Below, piece after piece: positions 1-7,015 of a stretch of 10,713 nt of DNA. Below the pieces are notes generated by a model. It was not told where the DNA came from, ran no database searches, and saw nothing but the letters and a program-made list of their open reading frames with translations. The DNA is from CAWACC01 sp964390695 (GTDB taxonomy: Bacteria > Chlamydiota > Chlamydiia > Chlamydiales > Parachlamydiaceae). A program made the position numbers and the translations under genes. Positions within the stretch are counted from its first letter, which is position 1; every line of letters starts with the position of its first letter. The stretch spans positions 1-10,713 of the forward strand of contig CAYMKI010000122.1 in assembly GCA_964390695.1 (NCBI GenBank), in the 5' to 3' direction.

Positions 1-990
1 AGAAATATCAGCTGCAGAGGATTCAGTATTTGTATGAATAGAATTGTGGGTTTTAGGGTGTAAAACGACAAAGGATTCACGTCGTTTCTTGAAGACTTGG
101 ATAACTTGGTATTCAGGGCATTCAGAGACATGTTTTAACCCTGCATACAAGATGGTGATTTTTCCTTGGCCTTTTTCTATTTCTAGCTGTTTCAGCATGG
201 AAGCATCGCGTTTTGGAGCATAATCGTCGACGATTTTGTCAATAGCATCATTAAAATCGCGGGAGATTTTGTGAATTTTAATTGCCAGGTCCAGCATCAC
301 AAAGGCTTTTCTAAATTTAAAGTTGCATTGATATTTGCAAGAGGGGTCGGCAGGTTTCATAACAGAGCGAAGAACTTGCATTTGTTTTATATACGCCTCG
401 GTGGTCTCCCATTGAGTATCTGTATTCATAATTTTTTTGAGTGTCGCTATTAAATTCTCAACGGTTTTTAGGGATCTCTCTTCATGGTTTTCATCTTGCG
501 CCAGCAAGTACAACTTTAGGGTGGTGAAAATTGCATTATAAGAATTTGCCATCAAAGTGCTTATTTCAGTCGTTGTTGCATCCCAGCCCTTGCAATTTGC
601 TGCAATTTCTCTATCAACGTATTTTAACTCTCCTTTAATGAGAATTGCTAAATCCGCACTTTCCGATGTTGGCATTTCAATCAATAACGAAAATCTATCT
701 TTGACCCAAATGGCATTTACAAAGTGAGCAAAAATTTTTGCATGTTCGGGTTTAGTGTGATCATTCCTGACGAGGAAAAAATGGCTCTTTTTTATTGCAT
801 ACCAAAGAGGGCGTTCGTGGAAAGAATGGGCATAAACTTCATAGTCATTAAGTAATTGGACTGAGATTTTAAAAAACTTCTGAGTTTCTTGAATCCAGGA
901 ATGCAGTTCAGGGCTAACTAAAGCTAAGTTTATTTTAGTCTGCGTATCTAAATAGGAATAAATATTATCTAAAATGAGGTTTAATGACAT
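1..990 (-). CDS. F-box-like domain protein, 3' end beyond left edge (partial)
   Basis: The frame read leftwards from an ATG at 990-988 stays open for 330 codons to base 1, so the C-terminus lies outside the window. Residues 4-34 fit the F-box pattern: LILDNIYSYLD, a short spacer, then LALVS and a final hydrophobic residue. In eukaryotes the F-box binds Skp1 and recruits substrates to SCF ubiquitin ligases; amoeba-associated chlamydiae and Legionella carry such proteins as presumed secreted effectors. Residues 35-330 are mostly helical-looking and rich in Lys and Glu, with a Cys pair at KYQC around residue 220. I recognise no leucine-rich or ankyrin repeats in them. The protein has no signal peptide or membrane segment. 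An AGGAGG lies at 1011-1006, 15 bases before the ATG but only 9 before an in-frame TTG at 996-994, so the true start may be that TTG (two residues longer). The coding frame is clear; the F-box call is a motif reading and the host target is unknown. Confidence 0.72.
   Translation of the reverse strand, partial: MSLNLILDNIYSYLDTQTKINLALVSPELHSWIQETQKFFKISVQLLNDYEVYAHSFHERPLWYAIKKSHFFLVRNDHTKPEHAKIFAHFVNAIWVKDRFSLLIEMPTSESADLAILIKGELKYVDREIAANCKGWDATTTEISTLMANSYNAIFTTLKLYLLAQDENHEERSLKTVENLIATLKKIMNTDTQWETTEAYIKQMQVLRSVMKPADPSCKYQCNFKFRKAFVMLDLAIKIHKISRDFNDAIDKIVDDYAPKRDASMLKQLEIEKGQGKITILYAGLKHVSECPEYQVIQVFKKRRESFVVLHPKTHNSIHTNTESSAADIS
889..990 (-). other. F-box-like motif region at the N-terminus of the left-edge gene
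   Basis: These bases encode residues 1-34 of the left-edge protein. The spacing of hydrophobic positions matches the F-box consensus: a Leu/Ile-rich first helix (LILDNIYSYLD), then LALVS, then His-Ser-Trp-Ile, where eukaryotic F-boxes have a VSK..W..L/I ending. The usual Leu-Pro pair at the very start is not present; Ser-Leu-Asn-Leu replaces it. The N-terminal position is also where F-boxes normally sit. Confidence 0.6.
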
Positions 991-1005
991 ATTCAATACT
1001 TTATG

Positions 1006-1011
1006 CCTCCT
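1006..1011 (-). promoter_or_regulatory. Shine-Dalgarno AGGAGG that bears on the start of the F-box-like gene
   Basis: This is a perfect AGGAGG on the minus strand. It is 15 bases from the ATG at 990 but 9 bases from an in-frame TTG at 996, which is closer to the usual spacing. It supports the gene being translated and makes a TTG start plausible. Confidence 0.6.
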
Positions 1012-1036
1012 AATTAATCAAGAACAATAGAGCGTT

Positions 1037-1065
1037 AGTATGCATATATGTCATAATGAAATCAA
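1037..1065 (-). promoter_or_regulatory. Candidate sigma-70-type promoter for the F-box-like gene
   Basis: On the minus strand, TTGATT (1065-1060) and CATACT (1042-1037) are separated by 17 bases. Each matches four of six consensus positions. The position, about 45-75 bases upstream of the start, is sensible, but in AT-rich DNA such matches occur by chance. Confidence 0.25.
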
Positions 1066-1291
1066 TTGAATACAATGTAATCGAGTTCAATATCTTATAT
1101 GTAATCCACTGTAGTGAATAGGCTAGAGAAAGGAGAATCTTGAGGTGTTTTTTTGTGTTATGAAAAAATTGAATGTGATATTCACCAAATTAGAAACTCA
1201 CCTTAACAAATGATGTGCGATAGAAACGGCCCATATGCTTATGTAACCAGTAATCTTGTTTTAGGGTGAAAGATAGTTTAATGAGGAGAAT

Positions 1292-1738
1292 ATGGATTCG
1301 TCTAAAGATAGTATAGTATCGGAACATAAAGATTATATCATCAGTTACTTGAATAAATTCGTGGTCATGGCGGTTAAAGTTTTAGCTGTGATGATGGTCC
1401 TGGTGATCTGGTTGGGATTAATTGATGTGGTAGTTCATTTACTTAAGGAGTTTGCTGCACCACCCTTTGGATTGTTTAATGTGGAAACGCTGATATCCAT
1501 TTTGGGCAATTTTTTGGTGGTTTTAATCGCTATTGAAATTTACCTCAACATCATTTTTTATTTAAAACAAGACGCCATCCATGTGCCTTTAGTCGTCGCA
1601 ACGGCACTAACAGCTGTGGCGCGAAAAGTGATTATCTTCGACTACACCTCTGTGAGTGCTTTTCATATCTTTGGAGCAGCCTGTGTCATCATGTCGCTGG
1701 GTTTAACGTATTGGTTAATCACGAAAAAAGAGGCGTAA
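1292..1738 (+). CDS. PsiE-like (phosphate-starvation-inducible E family) membrane protein
   Basis: This is a 148-residue inner-membrane protein of the PsiE type, close to the family's usual length of about 135-150. After a charged 20-residue cytoplasmic N-terminus there are four hydrophobic stretches, roughly at residues 23-51, 64-91, 97-115 and 122-143. Two features typical of the family are visible: the acidic/aromatic segment IAIEIYLNIIFYL in the second helix, and the basic ARKVIIFD motif between helices 3 and 4. The protein ends in a short lysine-rich tail. The molecular function of the family is not established; E. coli psiE is induced by phosphate starvation and cAMP-CRP. A GAGGAG at 1283-1288 lies 3 bases before the ATG and supports this start. 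The gene is 126 bases upstream of the ATPase operon on the same strand, so it could be co-transcribed or separate. I saw no clear Pho box. Confidence 0.75.
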   Translation: MDSSKDSIVSEHKDYIISYLNKFVVMAVKVLAVMMVLVIWLGLIDVVVHLLKEFAAPPFGLFNVETLISILGNFLVVLIAIEIYLNIIFYLKQDAIHVPLVVATALTAVARKVIIFDYTSVSAFHIFGAACVIMSLGLTYWLITKKEA

Positions 1739-1770
1739 TTATCCAACGCTATGAAAATGCTTGTGAATTG

Positions 1771-1798
1771 TTTACAAGTCTATAGAAATCAATTTACT
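1771..1798 (+). promoter_or_regulatory. Candidate promoter for the V-ATPase operon
   Basis: TTTACA (1771-1776, five of six consensus bases) and TTTACT (1793-1798, four of six) are separated by 16 bases in the 126-base gap before atpE. A short inverted repeat, CTTGT/ACAAG (1760-1764 with 1774-1778), overlaps the -35 element and could be an operator or chance. This is only a pattern match. Confidence 0.3.
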
Positions 1799-1864
1799 TG
1801 CAAAAATATTGCGGATAAGCAAAGAATAAGCTTTGTAAGGAGAAAACTATACTGGCGGTAGCTC

Positions 1865-2488
1865 ATGAAAACATTAGAAGAAGGACAAAAAAAGATACAG
1901 CAACTCTGCGAGTTGTTAAAAAAAGATGCTGTTGAACCGGCAAAGAAAGAAGCAGAATCGATAATAGAAGAAGCGCGCAACCAAGCGCAGCAAATGATCT
2001 ATGATGCCGAACAGCATATTCACAAAATCCGCGAGGATGCCAGAAAAGCGATTGAACAGGAGAGAAATGTCTTTCAATCGTTTATGGCTCAGGCTGCAAA
2101 ACAAACTTTGGAATCCTTGCGACAAGAGATTGAAAAGAAATTTTTCAAATCAGAGTTGCATCATCAAGTTAGCCAACAAACTTCCGATCCAAAAGTTATA
2201 GCCAAACTGGTGGATGTCGTCGTGGCCGCTATAGAAAAAGAGGGGATTTCAGCGGATTTATCAGCCATCGTTTCTAAGTCCGTATCCGTGAAAGAAGTCA
2301 ACACTTATCTTGTGGAATCGATGGTGGCTAAATTGAGGGAAAAAAGTGTAGTATTAGGCAACTTCGATGGCGGAATACAGGTCAAATTGCATGATAAGCA
2401 GATGGTATTAGATGTCTCTGACGATGCTCTGGTGGATTTGCTTAACAACTATCGCAAAGGGTTTAGGGAATTGCTTTTTCAAAAATAG
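1865..2488 (+). CDS. atpE: V-type ATP synthase/ATPase subunit E
   Basis: Subunit E forms the peripheral stalk that holds the A3B3 head against the membrane stator I. The 207-residue length matches chlamydial AtpE (about 208). Residues 1-85 are a long charged helix rich in Glu, Lys, Gln and Ala, as expected for the coiled-coil stalk. The C-terminal alpha/beta domain ends with the family signature: LGNFDGGIQVKL, then the VLDVSD strand, then FRELLFQK at the very end. It is the first gene of the ATPase cluster, with 26 bases to the next gene. The start is unusual: the only good Shine-Dalgarno, AAGGAG at 1837-1842, lies 22 bases before the ATG. An in-frame TAG at 1859-1861 rules out a longer protein. 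A GGCGG at 1854-1858 may serve as a weak site. The usual E partner, the small helical G (H) subunit, is not encoded nearby. Confidence 0.93.
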   Translation: MKTLEEGQKKIQQLCELLKKDAVEPAKKEAESIIEEARNQAQQMIYDAEQHIHKIREDARKAIEQERNVFQSFMAQAAKQTLESLRQEIEKKFFKSELHHQVSQQTSDPKVIAKLVDVVVAAIEKEGISADLSAIVSKSVSVKEVNTYLVESMVAKLREKSVVLGNFDGGIQVKLHDKQMVLDVSDDALVDLLNNYRKGFRELLFQK

Positions 2489-2514
2489 CGATCACGTATG
2501 TAGGATGAACGAGA

Positions 2515-3300
2515 ATGGCTAATTATTACTATTTGGCAACAGTGCTTCCGAAGCTTTCCTTAGATGAAAAACCCGAGATGAGCTTTCATGAATTTGAACG
2601 TCTTCTACAGGAAAATTTAAGTCCTGCAGACTATGATAAAACCCGCCGCCTGAGGTGGTTTTTTGATTTGCGAAATGTGAAAGCTTACTGGAAAAAACAG
2701 CCACTAGACTACTGGGGTAATCTGGATGAGGTGCAGCTTGAAGATGCCCTTTTGACCAAGGAAAGCCGCGATCTGCCAGCCTACCTTTATGATTTTTTGG
2801 GCGAGTACGAAAATCTGGACGAGAGGCAAAAAAATTTTCATAAGGTCATGACACAATATTTTTATCAAGAAGTAGAGCAGAATGTAGGATTTTTGAAATC
2901 TTTACGGGCGTTTGAACGAAATATTCGATTGATCATGACAGCTTATCGTTCCAAGAAATTGGGCAGGGATCTGGGTGAAGAATTACAATTCGAAGACCCT
3001 GAAGATCCGGTTGTCGCACAATTGCTGGCGCAGCAAGAAGCCAAAGATTTTGAGATGCCGGAAGGTTTCGAAGATTTGAAGCCAGTGGTCTCGCTATATG
3101 ACAGTTCCCCTTTGAAGCTGCAGAAAGCCATTATGCAGTATTCATTTAATTGGATAGAGGACTGTTTGCAGTTTGATTATTTTTCCATAAACCGTATTTT
3201 AGGGTATATGGCTCAGTTTATTTTGATAGAACGCTTTATGCGGCTTGATGCAGAGAAAGGAATAAAGGTTCTAGATAATCTAGTAAAGGATGTATCATGA
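2515..3300 (+). CDS. DUF2764 family protein of the V-ATPase operon (possible subunit C-like adaptor)
   Basis: This 261-residue soluble protein matches the DUF2764 family found between atpE and atpA in chlamydiae (C. trachomatis CT309) and spirochaetes. It opens with the typical YYYLATVLPKLSLDEKP followed by a SFHEFERLL helix, and it is mainly helical and acidic, with a Glu/Asp-rich stretch around residues 155-190 (LQFEDPEDPVVAQLL). It has no nucleotide-binding motif and no membrane segment. AGGA at 2502-2505 sits 9 bases before the ATG, and the stop overlaps the atpA start in an ATGA, implying translational coupling with the catalytic subunit. Archaea and Enterococcus place subunit C in this slot. 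I therefore infer, without direct proof, that it contributes to the central-stalk/rotor adaptor of the enzyme. It could instead be an assembly factor. Family membership is firm, the role is not. Confidence 0.88.
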   Translation: MANYYYLATVLPKLSLDEKPEMSFHEFERLLQENLSPADYDKTRRLRWFFDLRNVKAYWKKQPLDYWGNLDEVQLEDALLTKESRDLPAYLYDFLGEYENLDERQKNFHKVMTQYFYQEVEQNVGFLKSLRAFERNIRLIMTAYRSKKLGRDLGEELQFEDPEDPVVAQLLAQQEAKDFEMPEGFEDLKPVVSLYDSSPLKLQKAIMQYSFNWIEDCLQFDYFSINRILGYMAQFILIERFMRLDAEKGIKVLDNLVKDVS

Positions 3301-5081
3301 ATGAGACCCGAACAGCTATAGAAGAAAAGAAACGACAGCAGGCTAAAGGCAAAGTGACTCAAGCATTCGGCAACCTGCTTCACGTAAAATTCGATGGGCA
3401 TATCAAGCAAGGTGAAGTCGCCATGGTGGGCTTGCATAACCTAAAGCTAAAAGCCGAGGTGATTGAAATTGCCGGCGAGGAAGCTAAAATCCAAGTGTTT
3501 GAAGATACCAAAGGCGTCGAGCTAAACACTCCTGTGGAGTTCACCGGTGAATTGCTGGAAGCAGAGCTAGGGCCGGGCTTGTTGACTTCTGTTTTGGATG
3601 GTCTACAAAATCCTCTAGAGGAAGTGGCCCATCAGGCAGGACTTTTCTTGCCTCGCGGGGTCTACATTAAAGCCTTGAACCGTCAATACCGTTGGGACTA
3701 TACTCCCGTAGCCAAAGTCGGCCAGATGGTAGAGAGAGGGGACACTTTAGGCACCACGATGGAGGGAAGATTTCACCATCATATCATGGTTCCATTTAGT
3801 CTCTTCGGTAAATATAAATTATCTTGGGTGATATCTCCCGGTTCGTATAATGTAGACACAGTTGTTGCCAAAGCCAAAGATGAAAATGGCGAAGAAGTCC
3901 AGTTTACCATGGTACAGAAATGGCCGATTAAGAATGGCTTATTTCATGGAGTGAAGGTGAAGCCCACTAAGATGATGGTGACCGGTGAGCGTATTATTGA
4001 CACGCAATTTCCGATTATGAAAGGCGGCACCTTTTGTACTCCCGGGCCTTTCGGTGCGGGTAAAACCGTTTTGCAGCACCATCTATCAAAATATTCAGAT
4101 GTGGATATTGTGGTAGTCACAGCTTGTGGAGAGCGTGCCGGTGAGGTGGTTGAGGTATTAAGGGAATTTCCGCATTTGATCGATCCCAACACTCAGGAAA
4201 CTTTGATGACTCGTACGGTGATTATATGCAATACCTCCTCCATGCCTGTGGCTGCGAGGGAATCATCCATTTATCTAGGCATGACTATTGCAGAGTACTA
4301 TCGCCAGATGGGGCTGGATGTGCTGCTTTTGGCGGATTCTACCTCGCGTTGGGCACAAGCCTTGAGGGAGATGTCCGGTCGTCTGGAAGAAATTCCAGGG
4401 GATGAAGCTTTCCCTGCTTATTTAGCTTCTCGTATCGCCGAATTCTATGAACGATCCGGCGTTGTCGATTTAAAGAATGGCAAGAAGGGTTCGGTGACAA
4501 TAGGGGGGGCTGTTTCACCTGCCGGAGGTAACTTTGAAGAACCAGTCACCCAAGCAACATTAGCTGTCGTGGGTGCCTTTTTAGGCCTTTCGAGGGAGCG
4601 CTCGGATTCACGCCGCTATCCGGCTATAGACCCTTTAATATCTTGGACGAAATATGTGGACGATATCAGCAAAGAGTTGGATAAGCATGTGGAAGGCTGG
4701 GGCGATAAAGTGCGACATGCGAGTATCATCTTGAGAAAAGGCGATGAGATCGGCAAGAGGATGGAAGTGGTCGGTGAAGAAGGCACCTCGATGGATGACA
4801 TGGTGACATATCTTAAAGCCGAGATGTATGACTTCTGCTATCTGCAGCAAAACGCTTTTGACAAGGAAGACGCTTATTGTCCGCTCAAGCGCCAAGTGTC
4901 TTTGTTCGAGTTGATCAGCCGGATATTTGATAAGCATTTTAAATTCCATCATCATGATGATGCAAGGAAGTATTTTTTAAGTTTGCAAAATAAGTTGAAA
5001 AATATGAATTATATGGCTTTCGATGGAGAAGAATATCGTAAAGCGTTGACCGAAATAGAACATATGCTATCCAGCGTTTAA
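3297..5081 (+). CDS. atpA: V-type ATP synthase/ATPase catalytic subunit A
   Basis: This is the catalytic subunit of the A3B3 head, hydrolysing or making ATP. Its 594 residues match bacterial A subunits (about 580-595). Residues 18-85 form the N-terminal beta barrel, and ELGPGLLTSVLDGLQNPL (about 90-107) is the conserved segment that follows. Next comes the A-specific insertion with the motif HHHIMVPFSLFGKY, roughly 160-174. The Walker A motif is GPFGAGKT at 250-257. GERAGE at 278-283 carries the catalytic glutamate E279; many relatives have GERGNE here. Walker B is LLLADSTSRW at 343-352, followed by the conserved GDEAFPAYLASR and FYERSG. The remainder is the helical C-terminal domain. AAAGGA at 3285-3290, 6 bases before the ATG, supports the start, which overlaps the previous stop by four bases. 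Nothing suggests inactivation. Confidence 0.97.
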   Translation: MNETRTAIEEKKRQQAKGKVTQAFGNLLHVKFDGHIKQGEVAMVGLHNLKLKAEVIEIAGEEAKIQVFEDTKGVELNTPVEFTGELLEAELGPGLLTSVLDGLQNPLEEVAHQAGLFLPRGVYIKALNRQYRWDYTPVAKVGQMVERGDTLGTTMEGRFHHHIMVPFSLFGKYKLSWVISPGSYNVDTVVAKAKDENGEEVQFTMVQKWPIKNGLFHGVKVKPTKMMVTGERIIDTQFPIMKGGTFCTPGPFGAGKTVLQHHLSKYSDVDIVVVTACGERAGEVVEVLREFPHLIDPNTQETLMTRTVIICNTSSMPVAARESSIYLGMTIAEYYRQMGLDVLLLADSTSRWAQALREMSGRLEEIPGDEAFPAYLASRIAEFYERSGVVDLKNGKKGSVTIGGAVSPAGGNFEEPVTQATLAVVGAFLGLSRERSDSRRYPAIDPLISWTKYVDDISKELDKHVEGWGDKVRHASIILRKGDEIGKRMEVVGEEGTSMDDMVTYLKAEMYDFCYLQQNAFDKEDAYCPLKRQVSLFELISRIFDKHFKFHHHDDARKYFLSLQNKLKNMNYMAFDGEEYRKALTEIEHMLSSV

Positions 5082-5096
5082 AAAGGTTTTTTTATT

Positions 5097-6395
5097 ATGA
5101 AAATGGTCTATGAAAAAATCAATGATATGAGAGGCAACCTGATCACCATTACGGCTACCGGTGTGGGATTGGGAGAATTGGCTCGTATTGATTTTCAAGA
5201 TGGAAGAAGTGTATATGCCTCGGTACTGCGCATCGATGATGACCAAGTGACCCTGCAAGTATTTCAAAGCACACGCGGGATATCGACAAATGACAAAGTG
5301 ACATTTCTCAAACGCGAAATGCAGGCTGTTTATAGCGAAAGCTTGCTAGGGCGCCGTCTCAGCGGCACAGGAGCGCCGATTGATGGGGGCCCAGAAATGG
5401 TAGGCGATGCGGTAAATATTGGGGCGCCTTCATTCAATCCTGTCAAGCGTATCATACCACGCGAAATGGTCAAAACCAATATACCTATGATCGACGTCTT
5501 CAACTGCTTGGTCAAGTCACAAAAGATCCCCATCTTTTCTGTGCCTGGAGAGCCTTATAACCAGCTGTTGATGCGTATTGCCAACCAAACGGATGCTGAC
5601 GTGGTCATCATCGGAGGCATGGGGTTGACGTTCAAAGATTACCAAGCTTTCATAGACAATGCAGAGGCCTCCGGTTCTATGGACAAAACTATTATGTTTA
5701 TCCATAAGGCTACAGACCCAGCTGTAGAGTGTATTTTAGTGCCTGATATGGCTTTGGCAGTTGCTGAAAAGTTTGCAGTCAACAACAAAAACGTCTTGGT
5801 CCTATTGACTGATATGACAGCTTTTGCCGATGCGATCAAAGAAATAGCCATTACCATGGACCAGGTGCCTTCTAACCGAGGCTATCCCGGTTCTTTGTAC
5901 TCTGATTTGGCGTCCCGTTACGAAAAGGCTGTGCTCATCGATGGTAGCGGATCGATTACAATCGTCGGGGTAACTACCATGCCCGGAGATGATGTGACGC
6001 ATCCTATCCCGGACAATACCGGGTATATCACAGAAGGGCAATTTTATTTGCATCATGGTAGGATCGATCCGTTTGGCTCGCTATCGCGATTGAAGCAGCA
6101 GGTTATCGGTAAAGTCACACGGGAAGACCATGGCGATCTGGCCAATGGCATGATCCGCCTGTATGCCGAATCTAAAAAAGCTCGCGAGAGGCAAAGTATG
6201 GGCTTTAAGTTGTCTAAATGGGACGAGCAGCTTTTGCATTACTCCTTTCTCTTCGAAGAGCGCATGATGAACTTGCAGGTCAACCTTACCTTGGAAGAAG
6301 CTTTGGACCTTGGTTGGAAAACCTTGCACGAATGCTTTAAAGCTGAAGAAACGGGTATCAAGAAAGCTCTGATAGATAAATATTGGCCATCCTAG
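5097..6395 (+). CDS. atpB: V-type ATP synthase/ATPase regulatory subunit B
   Basis: This is the non-catalytic nucleotide-binding partner of A; three copies alternate with three A subunits. The length of 432 residues fits chlamydial AtpB (about 438). Residues 10-75 form the beta barrel, followed by the conserved LGRRLSGTGAPIDGGP. The P-loop position reads SVPGEPYNQ rather than GxxxxGK[TS], the normal degeneracy of B subunits. The Walker B region is VLLTDMTAFADAI. PFGSLSRLKQQVIGK carries the arginine (R331) expected to reach into the catalytic site at the A-B interface. The C-terminal half is helical. AAAGG at 5082-5086 lies 10 bases before this ATG. A second in-frame ATG at 5103 is possible but is 16 bases from that site. 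The gene follows atpA by 15 bases and precedes atpD by 10. Confidence 0.96.
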   Translation: MKMVYEKINDMRGNLITITATGVGLGELARIDFQDGRSVYASVLRIDDDQVTLQVFQSTRGISTNDKVTFLKREMQAVYSESLLGRRLSGTGAPIDGGPEMVGDAVNIGAPSFNPVKRIIPREMVKTNIPMIDVFNCLVKSQKIPIFSVPGEPYNQLLMRIANQTDADVVIIGGMGLTFKDYQAFIDNAEASGSMDKTIMFIHKATDPAVECILVPDMALAVAEKFAVNNKNVLVLLTDMTAFADAIKEIAITMDQVPSNRGYPGSLYSDLASRYEKAVLIDGSGSITIVGVTTMPGDDVTHPIPDNTGYITEGQFYLHHGRIDPFGSLSRLKQQVIGKVTREDHGDLANGMIRLYAESKKARERQSMGFKLSKWDEQLLHYSFLFEERMMNLQVNLTLEEALDLGWKTLHECFKAEETGIKKALIDKYWPS

Positions 6396-6405
6396 CAGGT
6401 CTATT

Positions 6406-7014
6406 ATGCCAGAAGTCAAAATGACCAAGACAGAACTGCGTAACCAGCAAAATAGGCTGTCGCAGCTATTAAAGTATTTGCCGACGCTGCAGCTCAAAAA
6501 AGCCATGTTGCAGATAGAGGTGCAGGAAGCTCGGCAAGAGATAGCTAAAGCTCAGGAAGACTACCATCGCGACCGCACTGAAGTGGAAGAGTATTCCATG
6601 TTACTGACAGATCCCCTGACGATAGACCCAAAGACTGTAACTCAAATTGTCGAATTGAGAAAAGAGTACGAGAATATAGCAGGAGTGGAAGTCCCCTATT
6701 TTCGAGGGGTAAAATTTGCAGACTATGCTTATAGCCTTTTAGATACTCCTGCTTGGGTAGATGGAGTGGTCATGGGACTGAGAAAAGTGGCTACCTCTTG
6801 GATCCGTGTACAAGTGGCCGAAGAAAAGAAAACAGCTTTGGAATATGAACTAAGGCAAGTTTCTATTCGAGTGAACCTTTTTGAGAAAATCCTGATACCA
6901 CGCGCCCTTGGAAATATCAAAAAGATAAAGGTGTTTTTAGGCGATATGCAATTGGCAGCGGTCTCAAGGGCAAAAGTCGCCAAACATAAAATTGAACTTA
7001 AGCTAGCGAAATAA
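6406..7014 (+). CDS. atpD: V-type ATP synthase/ATPase subunit D (central shaft)
   Basis: Subunit D is the central rotor shaft that turns inside the A3B3 head and transmits torque to the membrane ring. The protein is 202 residues (chlamydial AtpD is about 203). It shows the expected helical hairpin: an N-terminal helix (about 5-75) beginning with the family pattern TKTELRNQQNRLSQLLKYLP and LKKAMLQ, a middle segment (about 75-125), and a C-terminal helix (about 130-202) with the INLFEK-like segment VNLFEKILIPRALGNIKKIK. There is no membrane segment. Only a weak AGG (6397-6399) precedes the ATG, so translation is probably coupled to atpB, whose stop is 10 bases upstream. The usual rotor partner F is not seen in the cluster. 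Confidence 0.94.
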   Translation: MPEVKMTKTELRNQQNRLSQLLKYLPTLQLKKAMLQIEVQEARQEIAKAQEDYHRDRTEVEEYSMLLTDPLTIDPKTVTQIVELRKEYENIAGVEVPYFRGVKFADYAYSLLDTPAWVDGVVMGLRKVATSWIRVQVAEEKKTALEYELRQVSIRVNLFEKILIPRALGNIKKIKVFLGDMQLAAVSRAKVAKHKIELKLAK

Positions 7015-7015
7015 C

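Larger units (their letters stand above)
991..1291. other. Divergent AT-rich intergenic region
   Basis: About 300 bases separate the leftward F-box-like gene from the rightward PsiE-like gene, so both genes must be expressed from here. On the minus strand I see the AGGAGG and a weak promoter candidate. On the plus strand I see no convincing -35/-10 pair, only weak matches near 1152-1182. There is no tRNA, strong hairpin or long repeat, and no open frame worth calling. Confidence 0.5.

Noticed and set aside
271..453. Plus-strand 60-residue frame
   Set aside because: It lies opposite the long minus-strand F-box-like gene, has no ribosome site and its protein looks random in composition.
5517..5600. 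Damaged P-loop in atpB as a sign of inactivation
   Set aside because: B subunits of V/A-type ATPases normally lack a canonical Walker A motif, so this is expected.
6081..6506. Minus-strand 141-residue frame across the atpB/atpD junction
   Set aside because: It is the mirror of two firmly identified genes and has no ribosome site or family resemblance.
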